A stretch of 48,405 nt of DNA from Flavobacteriales bacterium (GCA_947463125.1 CANHQZ010000014.1:1-48405), one strand, 5' to 3'. Counted from the stretch's first letter, positions 36,609 to 46,136 are shown. Numbers and translations: made by a program. The notes: a model not told the origin generated them from the sequence alone.

Positions 36609-39600
36609 GGAAACGCTCCACCTGTTTTGGGGTTGCCGGTTTCACGTAGAAGTCTTCTACTTTCAGCTTATCCGTTGTGTTTACCAGTATTTCGTTCAGC
36701 TTTACATCGCTACTGAGGATATTGGCCACGGTTTTGGTAAGGTTGATGTAAATCCATTCATTGCCGCCAAAGTCAAAGTAGATATACATATTCTCTCCAC
36801 CGCGTTTGTGTTCCAGCAACATGGTGGTTTTGATATCTTTGTTTATCGGAGTACCTGCAAATGAGGCTACACTTACATTGTCGTTGCAGTACATACCGCG
36901 GTATTTACTATCCCAGCGGAACGTAGCGTCACTCAAAATCAGGGTGTATTCTGCTTCATCCTTTCCGGTAAGTTCCCCGTTCTTTTCAATATTTTTGATG
37001 ATGGTTCTGGCGGTTTTATCTTCCGCTACCATTTCGCCCAAGGCGTTTTTAAAGAACTCCGTGTTGATATTGACAGAAGCGCCGCTGCTGGTTTGGAAAA
37101 GTTCCTTCAGCCTTGCGATATAATCTTTGTGCAAGGGAAAATCCAGCATCATGGCAAGGTTGAACATAAAACTGCTGTCTCCCTCCCTTAGGTCTGCGGT
37201 CCCTGCATTCTTAAACTTAATATTGGTACTTTCCAATCCAAAATCCAGCGGTCCTTCGGCATGCACCGTATGGTTTTTCTCATTCAACTGTATAAAACTG
37301 CCTTTCAATCCGTCGTTCAGCAGTTTGTCTTTGCTGCCTGCAAAAAAGCTTTGTTTTTCGTGATCGTAGTAGAAAATACCCGTATCGTTGGTCACGTCAG
37401 GGTCGCTGTAGCGGCGCTTCCAGCTGAAAAACAAGGGATAAACATGGCTGCTGTCATTGGCCACAAACAGACCCACGTACTGCTTTTTATTGTCTTTATC
37501 ACGCGGATCCTGCACATTGATAATCACATTTTTCGGATCCACCCTGTCGCTGAATCTTAACCATGCGCTGGGTAAAATATTCTTGAATGTATGCAGGGGT
37601 TTTACATATCCGGTAAACTGCAAATTCTGCTCCGTGCTTAATATCTGAGCAAACCCTTTGTAAGCGATTTTCGTATCCAGGGTAAAGTTCTGAGATTCGT
37701 CAATCCTGCCCCAGCCTTCAATGTTTCTTTCGCGGTTTACAATTACACTATCGAGGAAGAACTCCTGACGTTTACCGAGTTTGTTGACATACTGGTAATA
37801 TCCGGATCCGCGCATTTTATTCTTACCATAAATTTTCAGGCGGCTTCGGTAAACTTCATGGTATTTATCAACCCTGTTGGCAATCAGACGGGCGCTGTCC
37901 ACAATATCCATATCTGCATTTTCACGGATGGTTACTTTTCCGTCTTTAAGCAACACACGGCTGTCGGCGATATCTATAAAGGGTATTTGCTGCACATTCA
38001 GTGTGTAGTTTTTCAAATCATACACGCCACGCACACCTGCAAATTTCAGACTATCCTGGGTGGGATTGGTACTGAGCCAGTAAGGCTGTTTTCCGGCCAT
38101 TGCCGCGCCCATGCGGGCTTCAATGGTTTTGCCGTTCATATCCCATCGGTAATCATTCAGGTTTGTAACGTAGCTGTTAAACGGAAAACGCGTTTCTGAA
38201 CCGGCCTTGTTTGTAGTAAAGGTCCCCATGCGGGTATCAAAATCCATGGTGCCGCGGATATCTCTGGTTTCAAAAGCAACGCGGGTGCTGTCGGCCCCGT
38301 AAATAGTAAGCGAGGCTTTTTCAGCGCTGGTTTTATTGGGGGCAAACACCATTTCGTCGCTGCTGAATTTGGCTTCAGGCCAGGCGAGGGTTCCGTTGCC
38401 CGTTACCTTAGATGGTTTCTGGGTAATAGTACCTAAAAAATCATATTCCGATTTGAATACTTTGATGGGCGTGGGTCCGTTGCTAATATTAAATTTATCA
38501 TGATAGGGAATCCATTCCATATTGGCATTGGTTGCATACACCTGCGGGTAAATGGAACTTTGGGGCAAATCGTAAGAATCCACGGTACCTTTGGCCGCTT
38601 TCGGCAAAAGCAAAATTCGTTGGAATTTGGTTGTTGATCCGTTGAAGGCAATGTTGCCCTGCTCTCCGTAAAAACCACGTTCGCTGAGGTTCATTACCAT
38701 TTCACCCAGACCTTTGCCACGATACATGGTATATCCTCCGGGAGGTGTCGGAGTTACAAATCCCAATGAGTAATCGGGTTGAATGTATACATAATGACGA
38801 AACTCCGGGAAAATGCCATCGCTTTTGAACAGACCGTCAAATCGCAAACCTGCGATGGTGAAATTATCCAGGCTATCGATGGTGAAAGGATCTATCACAA
38901 ATTTAAAAGACTCCGCCTTGTATTGCCCTCCGTGAATGGACGGCTTGTCATACAATACCTCCGAGCCTTTCAGGGCCTTGAAAATCGGGTATTCCGGATA
39001 ATTAACCAAGCCAGATTTGTTGTTGGGTTTATCGATGTACAACGTGCCATTAATGTTACGAAGCACACTCTTGATAGGAATCAGTGAGCGCCCGGTGCTA
39101 TCGGGGAAGTAAAGCCTGAGGCTGTCAATGATATCGGACTGAACCAGAAAATTGGCATAATCAAACTCAAATTTCTTTCCGAAAAAATCAAAACGTCCTG
39201 CGCGCACCATACCTCCAAAACGCAGGCGACGGTTTTTCAGCAGGGTAACCTGCTGTTCATAAGGAACAACCACCACGTTTTGCGAATCAGAGAAGAAGAA
39301 TTTCTGTACCCCCTCGACATTCATTTCATTGCTCAGCAGATTCAGTGTAAGGTTGCTGCGTCTGGAAATGAGCGATGACAGCCTGATAACGTCATAGTCG
39401 CGGGTTTTTTCATGGCTCTGAACCCAGCGAAACAGCTTGGTTCTAAACATGGCAGAATCCTGTTCCGGATAATATGTTATAAAGCCGGCATCGTGCAATT
39501 CTATAAAAGGAGAACGCAGATGTTCGGGTTGCATTTTGCAAAAAGCAGCATAGTCTGCCAGCGAAAACTTCATGCGTTTGTCGGCGGTGTAATAGGAACG

Positions 39601-41106
39601 CATTTCTTTTTTGCGCGCTTGCAGTGCTTTCAGTTTCTGGTCAATCAGAGGCTTATCTTCGGGCTTGTTTCTGCCAATAAGTGTCTTAAGTTCTTTTTCC
39701 ATAGCCCTCGCAACCGGATCTTCGGGTTGTCGGTTATAAAAGGCATACAGGGTTTCCATAGGATTGAAACTCAGCGGTCCCTGAATACGGGCATACAACA
39801 TTTCCTTATAGAAATCGGCGCTGGATAATTTGGCATCCTGGTCGTTGTTTATATTGTCAAAGTCAATAAAAGGCTCGTCCAGCTTCCAGCGAATTTGCTG
39901 CGCATCAATATCCACTTTGTGATAATCATCATAGAAAGGTGCCCGCATCAGCCCATCTGTTCCTCGGTTTATAACAAGCTTGTTTTCCTCAAACTGAAAA
40001 TTCACATCTACGGCAGGATGGGTGATAAAAGAGCTATCTACATAAATGGTCATAGAGGCATTTTTGCTTGCCGCTGCACCATTGGCGATTTTAAAGGTCT
40101 TGCTCCTGAGCGTCACCCTCTTTTGGTTTTTGTAGAGAATATTGATGACCGTCTCTGCTCCATCTGCCGTCTGTGTATTAATATCACTGCCCACCATACT
40201 AAAACCACCACGGAGTGAGGCATTTGGACCAACGATACCGAAAATCTGCAGGTTATTGGCAAAACTGGAAAAACGGGGCCATGGCGACTTTTTCACCACA
40301 TTGGAATCGGGCGAAAAACTAATTTTATCCTGAAAACGGCCTTTAACTCCCTCACTGAAATAGCCCTCGTATCGCAGGGTAGCGGAGTCTATTTTGTAAT
40401 CAGATTCTTCGAGGTTAATAACAAACCGGCCCCATGAAACCCTAACATTATCTTCCGGCAAAACCCTTTCAAAGGTTGCTTCGCCCGATAAACCCGACCA
40501 GGTTTTCTTTCCGGGATAAAACGTACCGGCAACATTGTATATATTCATTTTATCTACCGGCCCGCGGCAGGTAAGTGTGGTGGGAGAAAACCGCACCACT
40601 ATTTCGCCTTTTTCGAACAACAAATCAAAATCGCAGGAATCCACCGTCCATTTTTTATTGTTGTCTGCAAACAAGGTTCCGTTTCTAAACAACCCAGTTG
40701 TCATTTTCAGGAAATCCACATAACTGCTGCTGCCTGTGCTTATGAGTTTTCGGGTAGCCTGCTGCCATTGTTGCAGCACTTTTTCAGGCAATTTTCTTTC
40801 CAAATAGGCGGTTATGGATTGCAGTAAGTAATCAAAATGGGGCTGAACGGGCATTCCTTCCGAAACCATGTCACTGCAAATTGCCATGATATTTTTTTGC
40901 TGCAAGGGGCTAAACTTCCCCATCTCCCAGCTTTCACGAAAAACAGCAAATCTTTGATTCAGTTCCTTGCTGGAAGCCGATAAAACATGGGTTTCCAGTT
41001 CTTTAATAAATACAGCCGGTTCAGGACTAAAACTTCTGATTTGCGCAGACAAGGTTGATGTAAACTGCACGCAGCAGATAAAGAAAACGATAAGAAACGA
41101 CCGCAT
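36586..41106 (-). CDS. Giant secreted protein of unknown function (about 1506 aa)
   Basis: A very large protein with a signal peptide (MRSFLIVFFICCVQFTSTLSA); the ATG at 41106 is preferred over the one at 41136 because it places a short basic start before the hydrophobic core. The first 150 residues are helical. Much of the rest appears beta-rich with repeated strand patterns, for example NGTLYIDKPNNKSG, GSTTKFQRILLLPKAAKG, RGTMDFDTRMGTFTTNKAGS and LLEHKRGGENMYIYFDFGG. A charged helical segment lies near 455-490. There are no further membrane helices and no type IX sorting domain. I recognise no family; the beta-rich build could suggest an envelope scaffold or lipid-handling protein, but that is inference. 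It is 55 bp downstream of tpiA. Confidence 0.85.
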   Translation of the reverse strand: MRSFLIVFFICCVQFTSTLSAQIRSFSPEPAVFIKELETHVLSASSKELNQRFAVFRESWEMGKFSPLQQKNIMAICSDMVSEGMPVQPHFDYLLQSITAYLERKLPEKVLQQWQQATRKLISTGSSSYVDFLKMTTGLFRNGTLFADNNKKWTVDSCDFDLLFEKGEIVVRFSPTTLTCRGPVDKMNIYNVAGTFYPGKKTWSGLSGEATFERVLPEDNVRVSWGRFVINLEESDYKIDSATLRYEGYFSEGVKGRFQDKISFSPDSNVVKKSPWPRFSSFANNLQIFGIVGPNASLRGGFSMVGSDINTQTADGAETVINILYKNQKRVTLRSKTFKIANGAAASKNASMTIYVDSSFITHPAVDVNFQFEENKLVINRGTDGLMRAPFYDDYHKVDIDAQQIRWKLDEPFIDFDNINNDQDAKLSSADFYKEMLYARIQGPLSFNPMETLYAFYNRQPEDPVARAMEKELKTLIGRNKPEDKPLIDQKLKALQARKKEMRSYYTADKRMKFSLADYAAFCKMQPEHLRSPFIELHDAGFITYYPEQDSAMFRTKLFRWVQSHEKTRDYDVIRLSSLISRRSNLTLNLLSNEMNVEGVQKFFFSDSQNVVVVPYEQQVTLLKNRRLRFGGMVRAGRFDFFGKKFEFDYANFLVQSDIIDSLRLYFPDSTGRSLIPIKSVLRNINGTLYIDKPNNKSGLVNYPEYPIFKALKGSEVLYDKPSIHGGQYKAESFKFVIDPFTIDSLDNFTIAGLRFDGLFKSDGIFPEFRHYVYIQPDYSLGFVTPTPPGGYTMYRGKGLGEMVMNLSERGFYGEQGNIAFNGSTTKFQRILLLPKAAKGTVDSYDLPQSSIYPQVYATNANMEWIPYHDKFNISNGPTPIKVFKSEYDFLGTITQKPSKVTGNGTLAWPEAKFSSDEMVFAPNKTSAEKASLTIYGADSTRVAFETRDIRGTMDFDTRMGTFTTNKAGSETRFPFNSYVTNLNDYRWDMNGKTIEARMGAAMAGKQPYWLSTNPTQDSLKFAGVRGVYDLKNYTLNVQQIPFIDIADSRVLLKDGKVTIRENADMDIVDSARLIANRVDKYHEVYRSRLKIYGKNKMRGSGYYQYVNKLGKRQEFFLDSVIVNRERNIEGWGRIDESQNFTLDTKIAYKGFAQILSTEQNLQFTGYVKPLHTFKNILPSAWLRFSDRVDPKNVIINVQDPRDKDNKKQYVGLFVANDSSHVYPLFFSWKRRYSDPDVTNDTGIFYYDHEKQSFFAGSKDKLLNDGLKGSFIQLNEKNHTVHAEGPLDFGLESTNIKFKNAGTADLREGDSSFMFNLAMMLDFPLHKDYIARLKELFQTSSGASVNINTEFFKNALGEMVAEDKTARTIIKNIEKNGELTGKDEAEYTLILSDATFRWDSKYRGMYCNDNVSVASFAGTPINKDIKTTMLLEHKRGGENMYIYFDFGGNEWIYINLTKTVANILSSDVKLNEILVNTTDKLKVEDFYVKPATPKQVERFLKRLGAE

Positions 41107-41191
41107 TTGCAGTGTATAACGAAAAATCCTGCTCATTCTTTGTACAAAGAACAGGAAAAACCGTGCCGAAAAATCAGGAATTGACCGGGAA

Positions 41192-41953
41192 TTATCCCAC
41201 AGCCTTGATTATGTCTGCAAAATCACGCGCTTTCAGGGCCGCACCGCCAATCAAACCGCCGTCGATATCGGCCTGGGCCATAAGGCCGGCTGCATTATCC
41301 GGCTTCATGCTTCCGCCGTATAAAATGGTTGTTTCCTCCGCAATTTCTTCTGTGTAGTGCATTCCGATAACCTTGCGAATGTAATTGTGCATTTCCTGAG
41401 CCTGTTCAGGCGTGGCTGTCAGCCCCGTTCCAATAGCCCATACGGGCTCGTAGGCAATTACCACACTGGAAAACTCTTTCCTGTCCAATGCAAACAATCC
41501 CTCCTGCAGCTGAGATTCTACTACTTTAAAGAAAATTTTCTCTTCTCTTTCCTTCAAACTTTCGCCAACACAGAATATTACTTTAAGACCATGCCTTATG
41601 GCAGCCTTGGTCTTTTTGAAAAGCATCTCTCCGGTTTCCCCGAAATACTGCCTTCTTTCGCTGTGACCAATTATCACGTACTGTGCACCGGTGCTTTTCA
41701 CCATCAATGGACTGATTTCTCCTGTAAAGGCTCCACTGTCCTCAAAATGACAGTTTTGAGCTCCAAGTGCAATACCCGTCCCTTCCAGTAATCTTGCTGC
41801 TGAAGCCAGCGATATAAATGGCGGACACAGAACAACCTGCGATTTTCCTGTGTGCTCATCGCGCACGATTCCGCGAATTTCCGTTACCAGCGCCTGCCCT
41901 TCCTCAAGGGTCTTGTTCATCTTCCAGTTACCTGCAATTATTTTGGTTCTCAT
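41192..41953 (-). CDS. tpiA: Triosephosphate isomerase
   Basis: TpiA interconverts dihydroxyacetone phosphate and glyceraldehyde 3-phosphate. The 253-aa product has IAGNWKMNK near residue 5, the catalytic His in VIIGHSERRQYFGE near 93, the catalytic Glu in VIAYEPVWAIGTGLTATPEQ near 163 and the phosphate loop ILYGGSMKPDNA near 209. Full length. The 115-bp gap upstream to cmk contains no clear consensus promoter. Confidence 0.98.
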   Translation of the reverse strand: MRTKIIAGNWKMNKTLEEGQALVTEIRGIVRDEHTGKSQVVLCPPFISLASAARLLEGTGIALGAQNCHFEDSGAFTGEISPLMVKSTGAQYVIIGHSERRQYFGETGEMLFKKTKAAIRHGLKVIFCVGESLKEREEKIFFKVVESQLQEGLFALDRKEFSSVVIAYEPVWAIGTGLTATPEQAQEMHNYIRKVIGMHYTEEIAEETTILYGGSMKPDNAAGLMAQADIDGGLIGGAALKARDFADIIKAVG

Positions 41954-42068
41954 TGCGGGTGCAAAGTTCTTAAATTATAGCGAAAAACGGAAATGCACTG
42001 CTTGAAAAAAGGCAAAATAAAACGACCGATTAATTTGGATAATTGCTTTATTTTTCGTATATTAATGC

Positions 42069-42746
42069 TTACTGCAAAGCATGTTGCGCCCAGCCCATTG
42101 CGATGGCATACTGCTCATCACGGGAGATGTTTGAATTATCGAGCAGCTTGTAATCGCCGGTCATGGTAAGTGGGCTATCAGCGCGGCTACTGTCAATCAA
42201 ATCGCGTTGTTTCAGGTTTGCCAGAACATCCTCATAGCTTGTATCTGCGCCACCGGCAGCAAGTTCTTCAAACCTTCTGCGGGCGCGCACTTCGGGGGTT
42301 GCGGTCATGAAAATTTTAAGTTCCGCATCCGGAAACACAACCGTACCAATATCTCTGCCATCCATTACCACCCCTTTATCCGCGCCCATTTTCTGCTGAA
42401 GCGCCACAAGAAATCGCCTTACTTCCGATATTTTGGCAACCTGACTTACCGAGGCGGCAACCGCAAGCGTCCTTATTTCCTTTTCCACGTTTTCGCCATT
42501 CAGCAAAACATCACTTCTGCCGGTTTCCGCATTGACAACAAAATCTACATGGATCTGAGGCAGTATTTCAGCCACTGCATTGGCATCCAGCGGATTTATG
42601 TTTGCCCTGAGCACAAACAAGGTTACAGCCCTGTACATTGCTCCGCTGTCTATAAACTTATAGCCCAGCGCTGCTGCCAGCTGTCGTGCCAGTGTACCTT
42701 TGCCACAACTGCTATGGCCATCAATGGCAATGTTAATCCGCTTCAA
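42069..42746 (-). CDS. cmk: Cytidylate kinase
   Basis: Cmk phosphorylates CMP and dCMP. The 225-aa product has the P-loop IAIDGHSSCGKGTLARQLAA near residue 5, YKFIDSGAMYRAVTLFVL near 29, VVMDGRDIGTVVFPDAELKI near 126 and RARRRFEELAAGG near 155. It follows porQ by 5 bp on the same strand; porQ-cmk adjacency is seen in several Bacteroidota. Confidence 0.97.
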   Translation of the reverse strand: MKRINIAIDGHSSCGKGTLARQLAAALGYKFIDSGAMYRAVTLFVLRANINPLDANAVAEILPQIHVDFVVNAETGRSDVLLNGENVEKEIRTLAVAASVSQVAKISEVRRFLVALQQKMGADKGVVMDGRDIGTVVFPDAELKIFMTATPEVRARRRFEELAAGGADTSYEDVLANLKQRDLIDSSRADSPLTMTGDYKLLDNSNISRDEQYAIAMGWAQHALQ

Positions 42747-42751
42747 CTTTA

Positions 42752-43789
42752 TTACCTTTTAATCTTGAAATCAGACGGTGCGGCGCTGAAAGTGAACAAA
42801 TTCGCATTAAACCCCGGAAAATAGGCCATGCTAGCATAGGTTATCTGTATGCGGCTTATTCGAAACTGCAGGCCCCAGCTGTAACCGGTTACACCCGGCC
42901 TCACATCGGGTGCCATTTCTTTGCGGCGCTGGTGGTTGTAGCCAATGAGTATGCCAAAATTCCTGCCCAGCAATAGTTCGGTGCCAAAAGTAAAGTGCCT
43001 GATGACCTTGTCTCCGAAAGGGGCAGATTTTGCAGCCGCCGGCTGACCGCTCAAATCAATGGCATTGTTGCGTAAAAACTGGCTGTAGGTCATATCCGGC
43101 TTTTGCAGGTTGTGCGCGGTGATGTTAAAGCGCAAAGGCATGTATCTCGGTTTAAAGTTGATTCCCAGTTCGGCGGAAAATGGCAGCGGCTCTCTGCCGC
43201 CGGGGGTGTAGGCAAGCAACTGAATTCCGGTGTTTCTGATTACGGCAGCTGCAGAAAACAAACTGTCTCTGCTTTTCCACACCATTCCCGCATCCAATGC
43301 AGCACCGGTTGATATGTAAGGGCCAAGTATACTGTAAACAAATTTCAGGTTTGCCCCTGCGTACAGCCGGGGTTTGATTTGCCATGCATAGCCCGCCGTC
43401 ACAGCCGTTTCGTTGGCCGGAATCTGACCCTCAGCATTCCCACCGTCATCATAGGCGTCCATCATACCGTAGTCTATGTAAGCAATTTGCAATCCGCCAG
43501 TGCCTTTTCCTATGTTCTTTGCGAAAGAAGCATTGCCTGTCCAAACTCCTTTGAGATGGGTATTAAAATTTAGGGCGCCACGCATGTGCATCTGTTCATT
43601 GAGCAATGCCGGATTCTGAGAAAAAAGCGTAACATCCCTTTCACGATACGCATTGCAGTATCCGCCCCATGCCGCCTGACGTGCGCCTACCGGCTGCAAT
43701 AAAACACGGTAAACGCCATTGCCTCCCAGCTGTGCCCGAGCCGGACTAACACAAAACAGCAGCACCGTTAAAGCGGTAAAAACACGCAT
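42752..43789 (-). CDS. porQ: Type IX secretion system protein PorQ
   Basis: PorQ is an outer-membrane component of the type IX secretion system, working with PorU, PorV and PorZ in attaching cargo to the surface. The 345-aa product has a signal peptide (MRVFTALTVLLFCVSPARA) and the family blocks VYRVLLQPVGARQAAWGGYC near 27, DVTLFSQNPALLNEQMH near 52 and ISRIQITYASMAYFPGFNAN near 313, in an all-beta barrel pattern of the FadL type. The open frame extends 160 codons further upstream, but that part overlaps ribF and the promoter; the ATG at 43789 is right. No secreted cargo with a sorting domain was seen nearby. Confidence 0.92.
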   Translation of the reverse strand: MRVFTALTVLLFCVSPARAQLGGNGVYRVLLQPVGARQAAWGGYCNAYRERDVTLFSQNPALLNEQMHMRGALNFNTHLKGVWTGNASFAKNIGKGTGGLQIAYIDYGMMDAYDDGGNAEGQIPANETAVTAGYAWQIKPRLYAGANLKFVYSILGPYISTGAALDAGMVWKSRDSLFSAAAVIRNTGIQLLAYTPGGREPLPFSAELGINFKPRYMPLRFNITAHNLQKPDMTYSQFLRNNAIDLSGQPAAAKSAPFGDKVIRHFTFGTELLLGRNFGILIGYNHQRRKEMAPDVRPGVTGYSWGLQFRISRIQITYASMAYFPGFNANLFTFSAAPSDFKIKR

Positions 43790-43797
43790 AACTACCG

Positions 43798-43827
43798 CAA
43801 AGGTATCACAGGAGAGGTGGAAAACAC
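43798..43827 (-). promoter_or_regulatory. porQ-cmk promoter
   Basis: On the minus strand GTG (43827-43825), a 19-nt spacer and TACCTTTG (43805-43798) match the consensus with one mismatch in the -33 element, 8 bp before the porQ ATG. Confidence 0.55.
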
Positions 43828-43853
43828 CATGCCTGTTGTGAACAATATAAAAT

Positions 43854-43883
43854 TTTACCCAAGTGTGTTTTAGCCGAAATTTG
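43854..43883 (+). promoter_or_regulatory. Possible ribF promoter
   Basis: TTT (43854-43856), a 19-nt spacer and GAAATTTG (43876-43883) fit the Bacteroidota pattern with one mismatch in each element, 8 bp before the ribF ATG. It is weaker than the porQ promoter on the opposite strand. Confidence 0.3.
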
Positions 43884-43891
43884 CAGGCACA

Positions 43892-44824
43892 ATGCAGGTC
43901 TACCACAACCTTGATGACATTCCTCACTTTGACGGCCTTGTGCTTACGCAGGGGACATTTGACGGTGTTCATCTTGGGCATGTAAAAGTGCTCGAAACCG
44001 TGGTTGAAGAGGCCCGCAAGACCGGGCTGGAGAGCATGCTGCTCACATTTTTTCCGCACCCACGCCTTGTTTTGTATCCGGATGACAATCCCATACGCAT
44101 GCTCAGCAGCCTCGATGAGAAAATTCAGCAACTGGAAAATTGCGGAATTGACCATTTGCTGGTTTTGCCTTTCACCTCCGAAGTAGCGGCTCTCAGTCCG
44201 CTGGATTTTGTGCGTGGGGTACTGGTAAATAAGCTGCACGTGCACACCATGATTGTAGGATATGATCACCGATTCGGCAAAAACAGGGAAGGCAGTTTCA
44301 CCGATTTGCTACAGTTTGGCGAAATGCTTAATTTCTCGGTGAAAGAAATTCCTGCCGGAGAGATTGACCACATTGCCGTTTCCAGCACGCGCATCCGCAA
44401 AGCACTGCTATCCGGTGAACTGGAACAAGCCAACCAATTGCTCGGCAGGCCTTACACTATTGCAGGCAAGGTAGTACACGGCAGAAAACTCGGTCGCACA
44501 CTGGGATTCCCAACAGCCAATATCGAAATCGAAGATCCTTATAAACTGATACCCGCAACCGGAGTGTATGCCGTCAAAGCACACCTTCCTTCAGGGGTTT
44601 ACGGCGGTGCCATGAACATTGGTTTTAACCCTTCTGTACCCGGAAAAGGATTCAGCATTGAGGCGCATTTATTTGGTTTTTCCGCAGATATTTACGAAAT
44701 TGCAATCCGCTTTGAGATGATTGCATATCTCAGACAGGAATACACATTTGATAATCTTGATGACCTCAAACAACAAATTGCGAAAGACTGTGAAGATGCC
44801 AAAATGGCACTCGGCGCTGTTTAA
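43892..44824 (+). CDS. ribF: Bifunctional riboflavin kinase/FAD synthetase
   Basis: RibF converts riboflavin to FMN and FMN to FAD. The 310-aa product has the nucleotidyl-transferase domain first (TQGTFDGVHLGHVKVLETVV near 19, VGYDHRFGKNREGSF near 122, ISSTRIR-like VSSTRIRKALL near 162) and the riboflavin kinase domain second (GRKLGRTLGFPTANIEIEDP near 197, GVYGGAMNIGFNPS near 229). Complete. The 3' end overlaps the next gene by 29 bp. Confidence 0.97.
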   Translation: MQVYHNLDDIPHFDGLVLTQGTFDGVHLGHVKVLETVVEEARKTGLESMLLTFFPHPRLVLYPDDNPIRMLSSLDEKIQQLENCGIDHLLVLPFTSEVAALSPLDFVRGVLVNKLHVHTMIVGYDHRFGKNREGSFTDLLQFGEMLNFSVKEIPAGEIDHIAVSSTRIRKALLSGELEQANQLLGRPYTIAGKVVHGRKLGRTLGFPTANIEIEDPYKLIPATGVYAVKAHLPSGVYGGAMNIGFNPSVPGKGFSIEAHLFGFSADIYEIAIRFEMIAYLRQEYTFDNLDDLKQQIAKDCEDAKMALGAV

Positions 44825-45596
44825 AATTTGTTTGTTTCTTGGTGTGGTGTTCTTAAGCAACCACCTCCACGCTTTGCCGACTGGCTTTATCAACTATCAC
44901 GATTCAGACGGATATGCTTCTACACCGCAGTTGGCTGCGCCTGCCATCATTCCCGGCATCTCTCCTATTTTTGATTTATACGCCTACTGGGATACAGCCA
45001 ACATAGATCCCTATAGATTTAATTTTGATTCCATTGCAGGAGCCTTGCAATTGCAGGTACTTGATGCAGACTGCGGGTTTGCGCTTCCCGTACTCGGCAC
45101 CATGACTTCCCCGTTCGGATGGCGCTGGGGCCAGGTACATGCAGGTATCGATATCAGCCTGCGCACCGGCGATACCATAGTCAGCGCTTTCGACGGTGTT
45201 GTGCGCATGAGCAGATGGTACCATGGTTATGGAAATTGTGTGGTTGTCCGCCATCACAACGGGCTTGAAACCCTTTACGGGCATTTGAGTCAGCGGCTGG
45301 TAACCCCCGGAGATCTGGTGAACGCAGGACAAACCATCGGTCTGGGCGGCAGTACAGGCTACAGTACGGGGCCGCACCTCCATTTTGAAACACGCATTCT
45401 GGGCAAGCCGTTCAATCCGCAATTGCTGATAGACTTTGGCAATGACAGCCTATTGCAGGACACCATGAGCTTCACCGCCGGCAGTTTTGCATTGCCTACA
45501 TCACCTGTTTATCGCTCTTACTATCGGAGAGGATACAGGGGCTATTACAAAAAATCAACCTACAGAAGAGGTTCAGGCTACCGAAGAAGAAGGTAA
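44796..45596 (+). CDS. M23-family peptidoglycan endopeptidase with basic tail
   Basis: A 266-aa exported LytM-type metallopeptidase. The ATG at 44796 gives a signal peptide (residues 1-26) and overlaps ribF by 29 bp. The M23 domain (about 103-210) has its zinc ligands: His115 and Asp119 (HAGID), and HLH at 194-196, plus the catalytic YGH at 161-163. The N-terminal 75 residues are unrecognised. The C-terminus from about 238 is rich in Tyr and Arg (RRGYRGYYKKSTYRRG, then RRRR), strongly basic. It may cleave cell-wall peptides; the tail could bind glycans or nucleic acid. It ends 6 bp from the convergent phosphatase gene. Confidence 0.9.
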   Translation: MPKWHSALFKICLFLGVVFLSNHLHALPTGFINYHDSDGYASTPQLAAPAIIPGISPIFDLYAYWDTANIDPYRFNFDSIAGALQLQVLDADCGFALPVLGTMTSPFGWRWGQVHAGIDISLRTGDTIVSAFDGVVRMSRWYHGYGNCVVVRHHNGLETLYGHLSQRLVTPGDLVNAGQTIGLGGSTGYSTGPHLHFETRILGKPFNPQLLIDFGNDSLLQDTMSFTAGSFALPTSPVYRSYYRRGYRGYYKKSTYRRGSGYRRRR

Positions 45597-45602
45597 ATTG
45601 AT

Positions 45603-46103
45603 TTAAATCAACACCTGACTGAGACCTGTATTTACCTCAATTTGAATTCCTCTGACGCCGGCACCTTCCGCTGCAAGCACATCCCGTTCCCTGTCTCCTA
45701 TCATTACGCAGTTTTCGGGTTTTAGGCTAAACCGGTGTAATGCTTTTTCCACCATAAGGCTTCCGGGTTTTCTGCAAAGACATTTCCCAGAAACATCCGG
45801 ATGATGCACACAGTAATAAAACGCATCGATGGCGAAACCCTGCAAATTGCACAAGCCCTGTAAATACTGGTGCATGGCAATCACCGCATTTTCATTGTAC
45901 AAATCCTTGTCCAGCCCACCCTGATTGGTTATCACCACCAGTCCATATCCCGCATCAAACCATTTTTTAAGGGTTTCAATGGTTCCGGGCAACACATCAA
46001 ACTCGGCAAGAGAGGTGGTATAATCGCCCGGATCGTGGTTAATAACGCCGTCCCGGTCGAGAAAAATGGCCTTTTCAAAGTGTCTGGAGGAAGTTTTCTG
46101 CAT
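45603..46103 (-). CDS. HAD phosphatase, GmhB-type (heptose bisphosphate 7-phosphatase-like)
   Basis: A 166-aa HAD hydrolase with the nucleophile motif FLDRDGVIN (Asp16, Asp18), VITNQGG near 58 and the zinc site C98-x-H100-x7-C108-x-C110 that marks the GmhB group. The final motif is MIGDRERDVLAAEGAG near 137. GmhB removes the 7-phosphate of D-glycero-D-manno-heptose 1,7-bisphosphate; the other heptose pathway genes are not in the window, so a related histidinol-phosphate-type role is possible. The ATG at 46103 was chosen; the longer open frame overlaps the divergent glycosyltransferase. Confidence 0.88.
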   Translation of the reverse strand: MQKTSSRHFEKAIFLDRDGVINHDPGDYTTSLAEFDVLPGTIETLKKWFDAGYGLVVITNQGGLDKDLYNENAVIAMHQYLQGLCNLQGFAIDAFYYCVHHPDVSGKCLCRKPGSLMVEKALHRFSLKPENCVMIGDRERDVLAAEGAGVRGIQIEVNTGLSQVLI

Positions 46104-46136
46104 TTGGTTGCAAAATAACGTAATTTCGCAGCAATC

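Noticed and set aside
42752-44269. 505-codon frame extending porQ upstream
   Set aside because: The upstream 160 codons run over the ribF coding region and the promoter; the protein from ATG 43789 has a perfect signal peptide.
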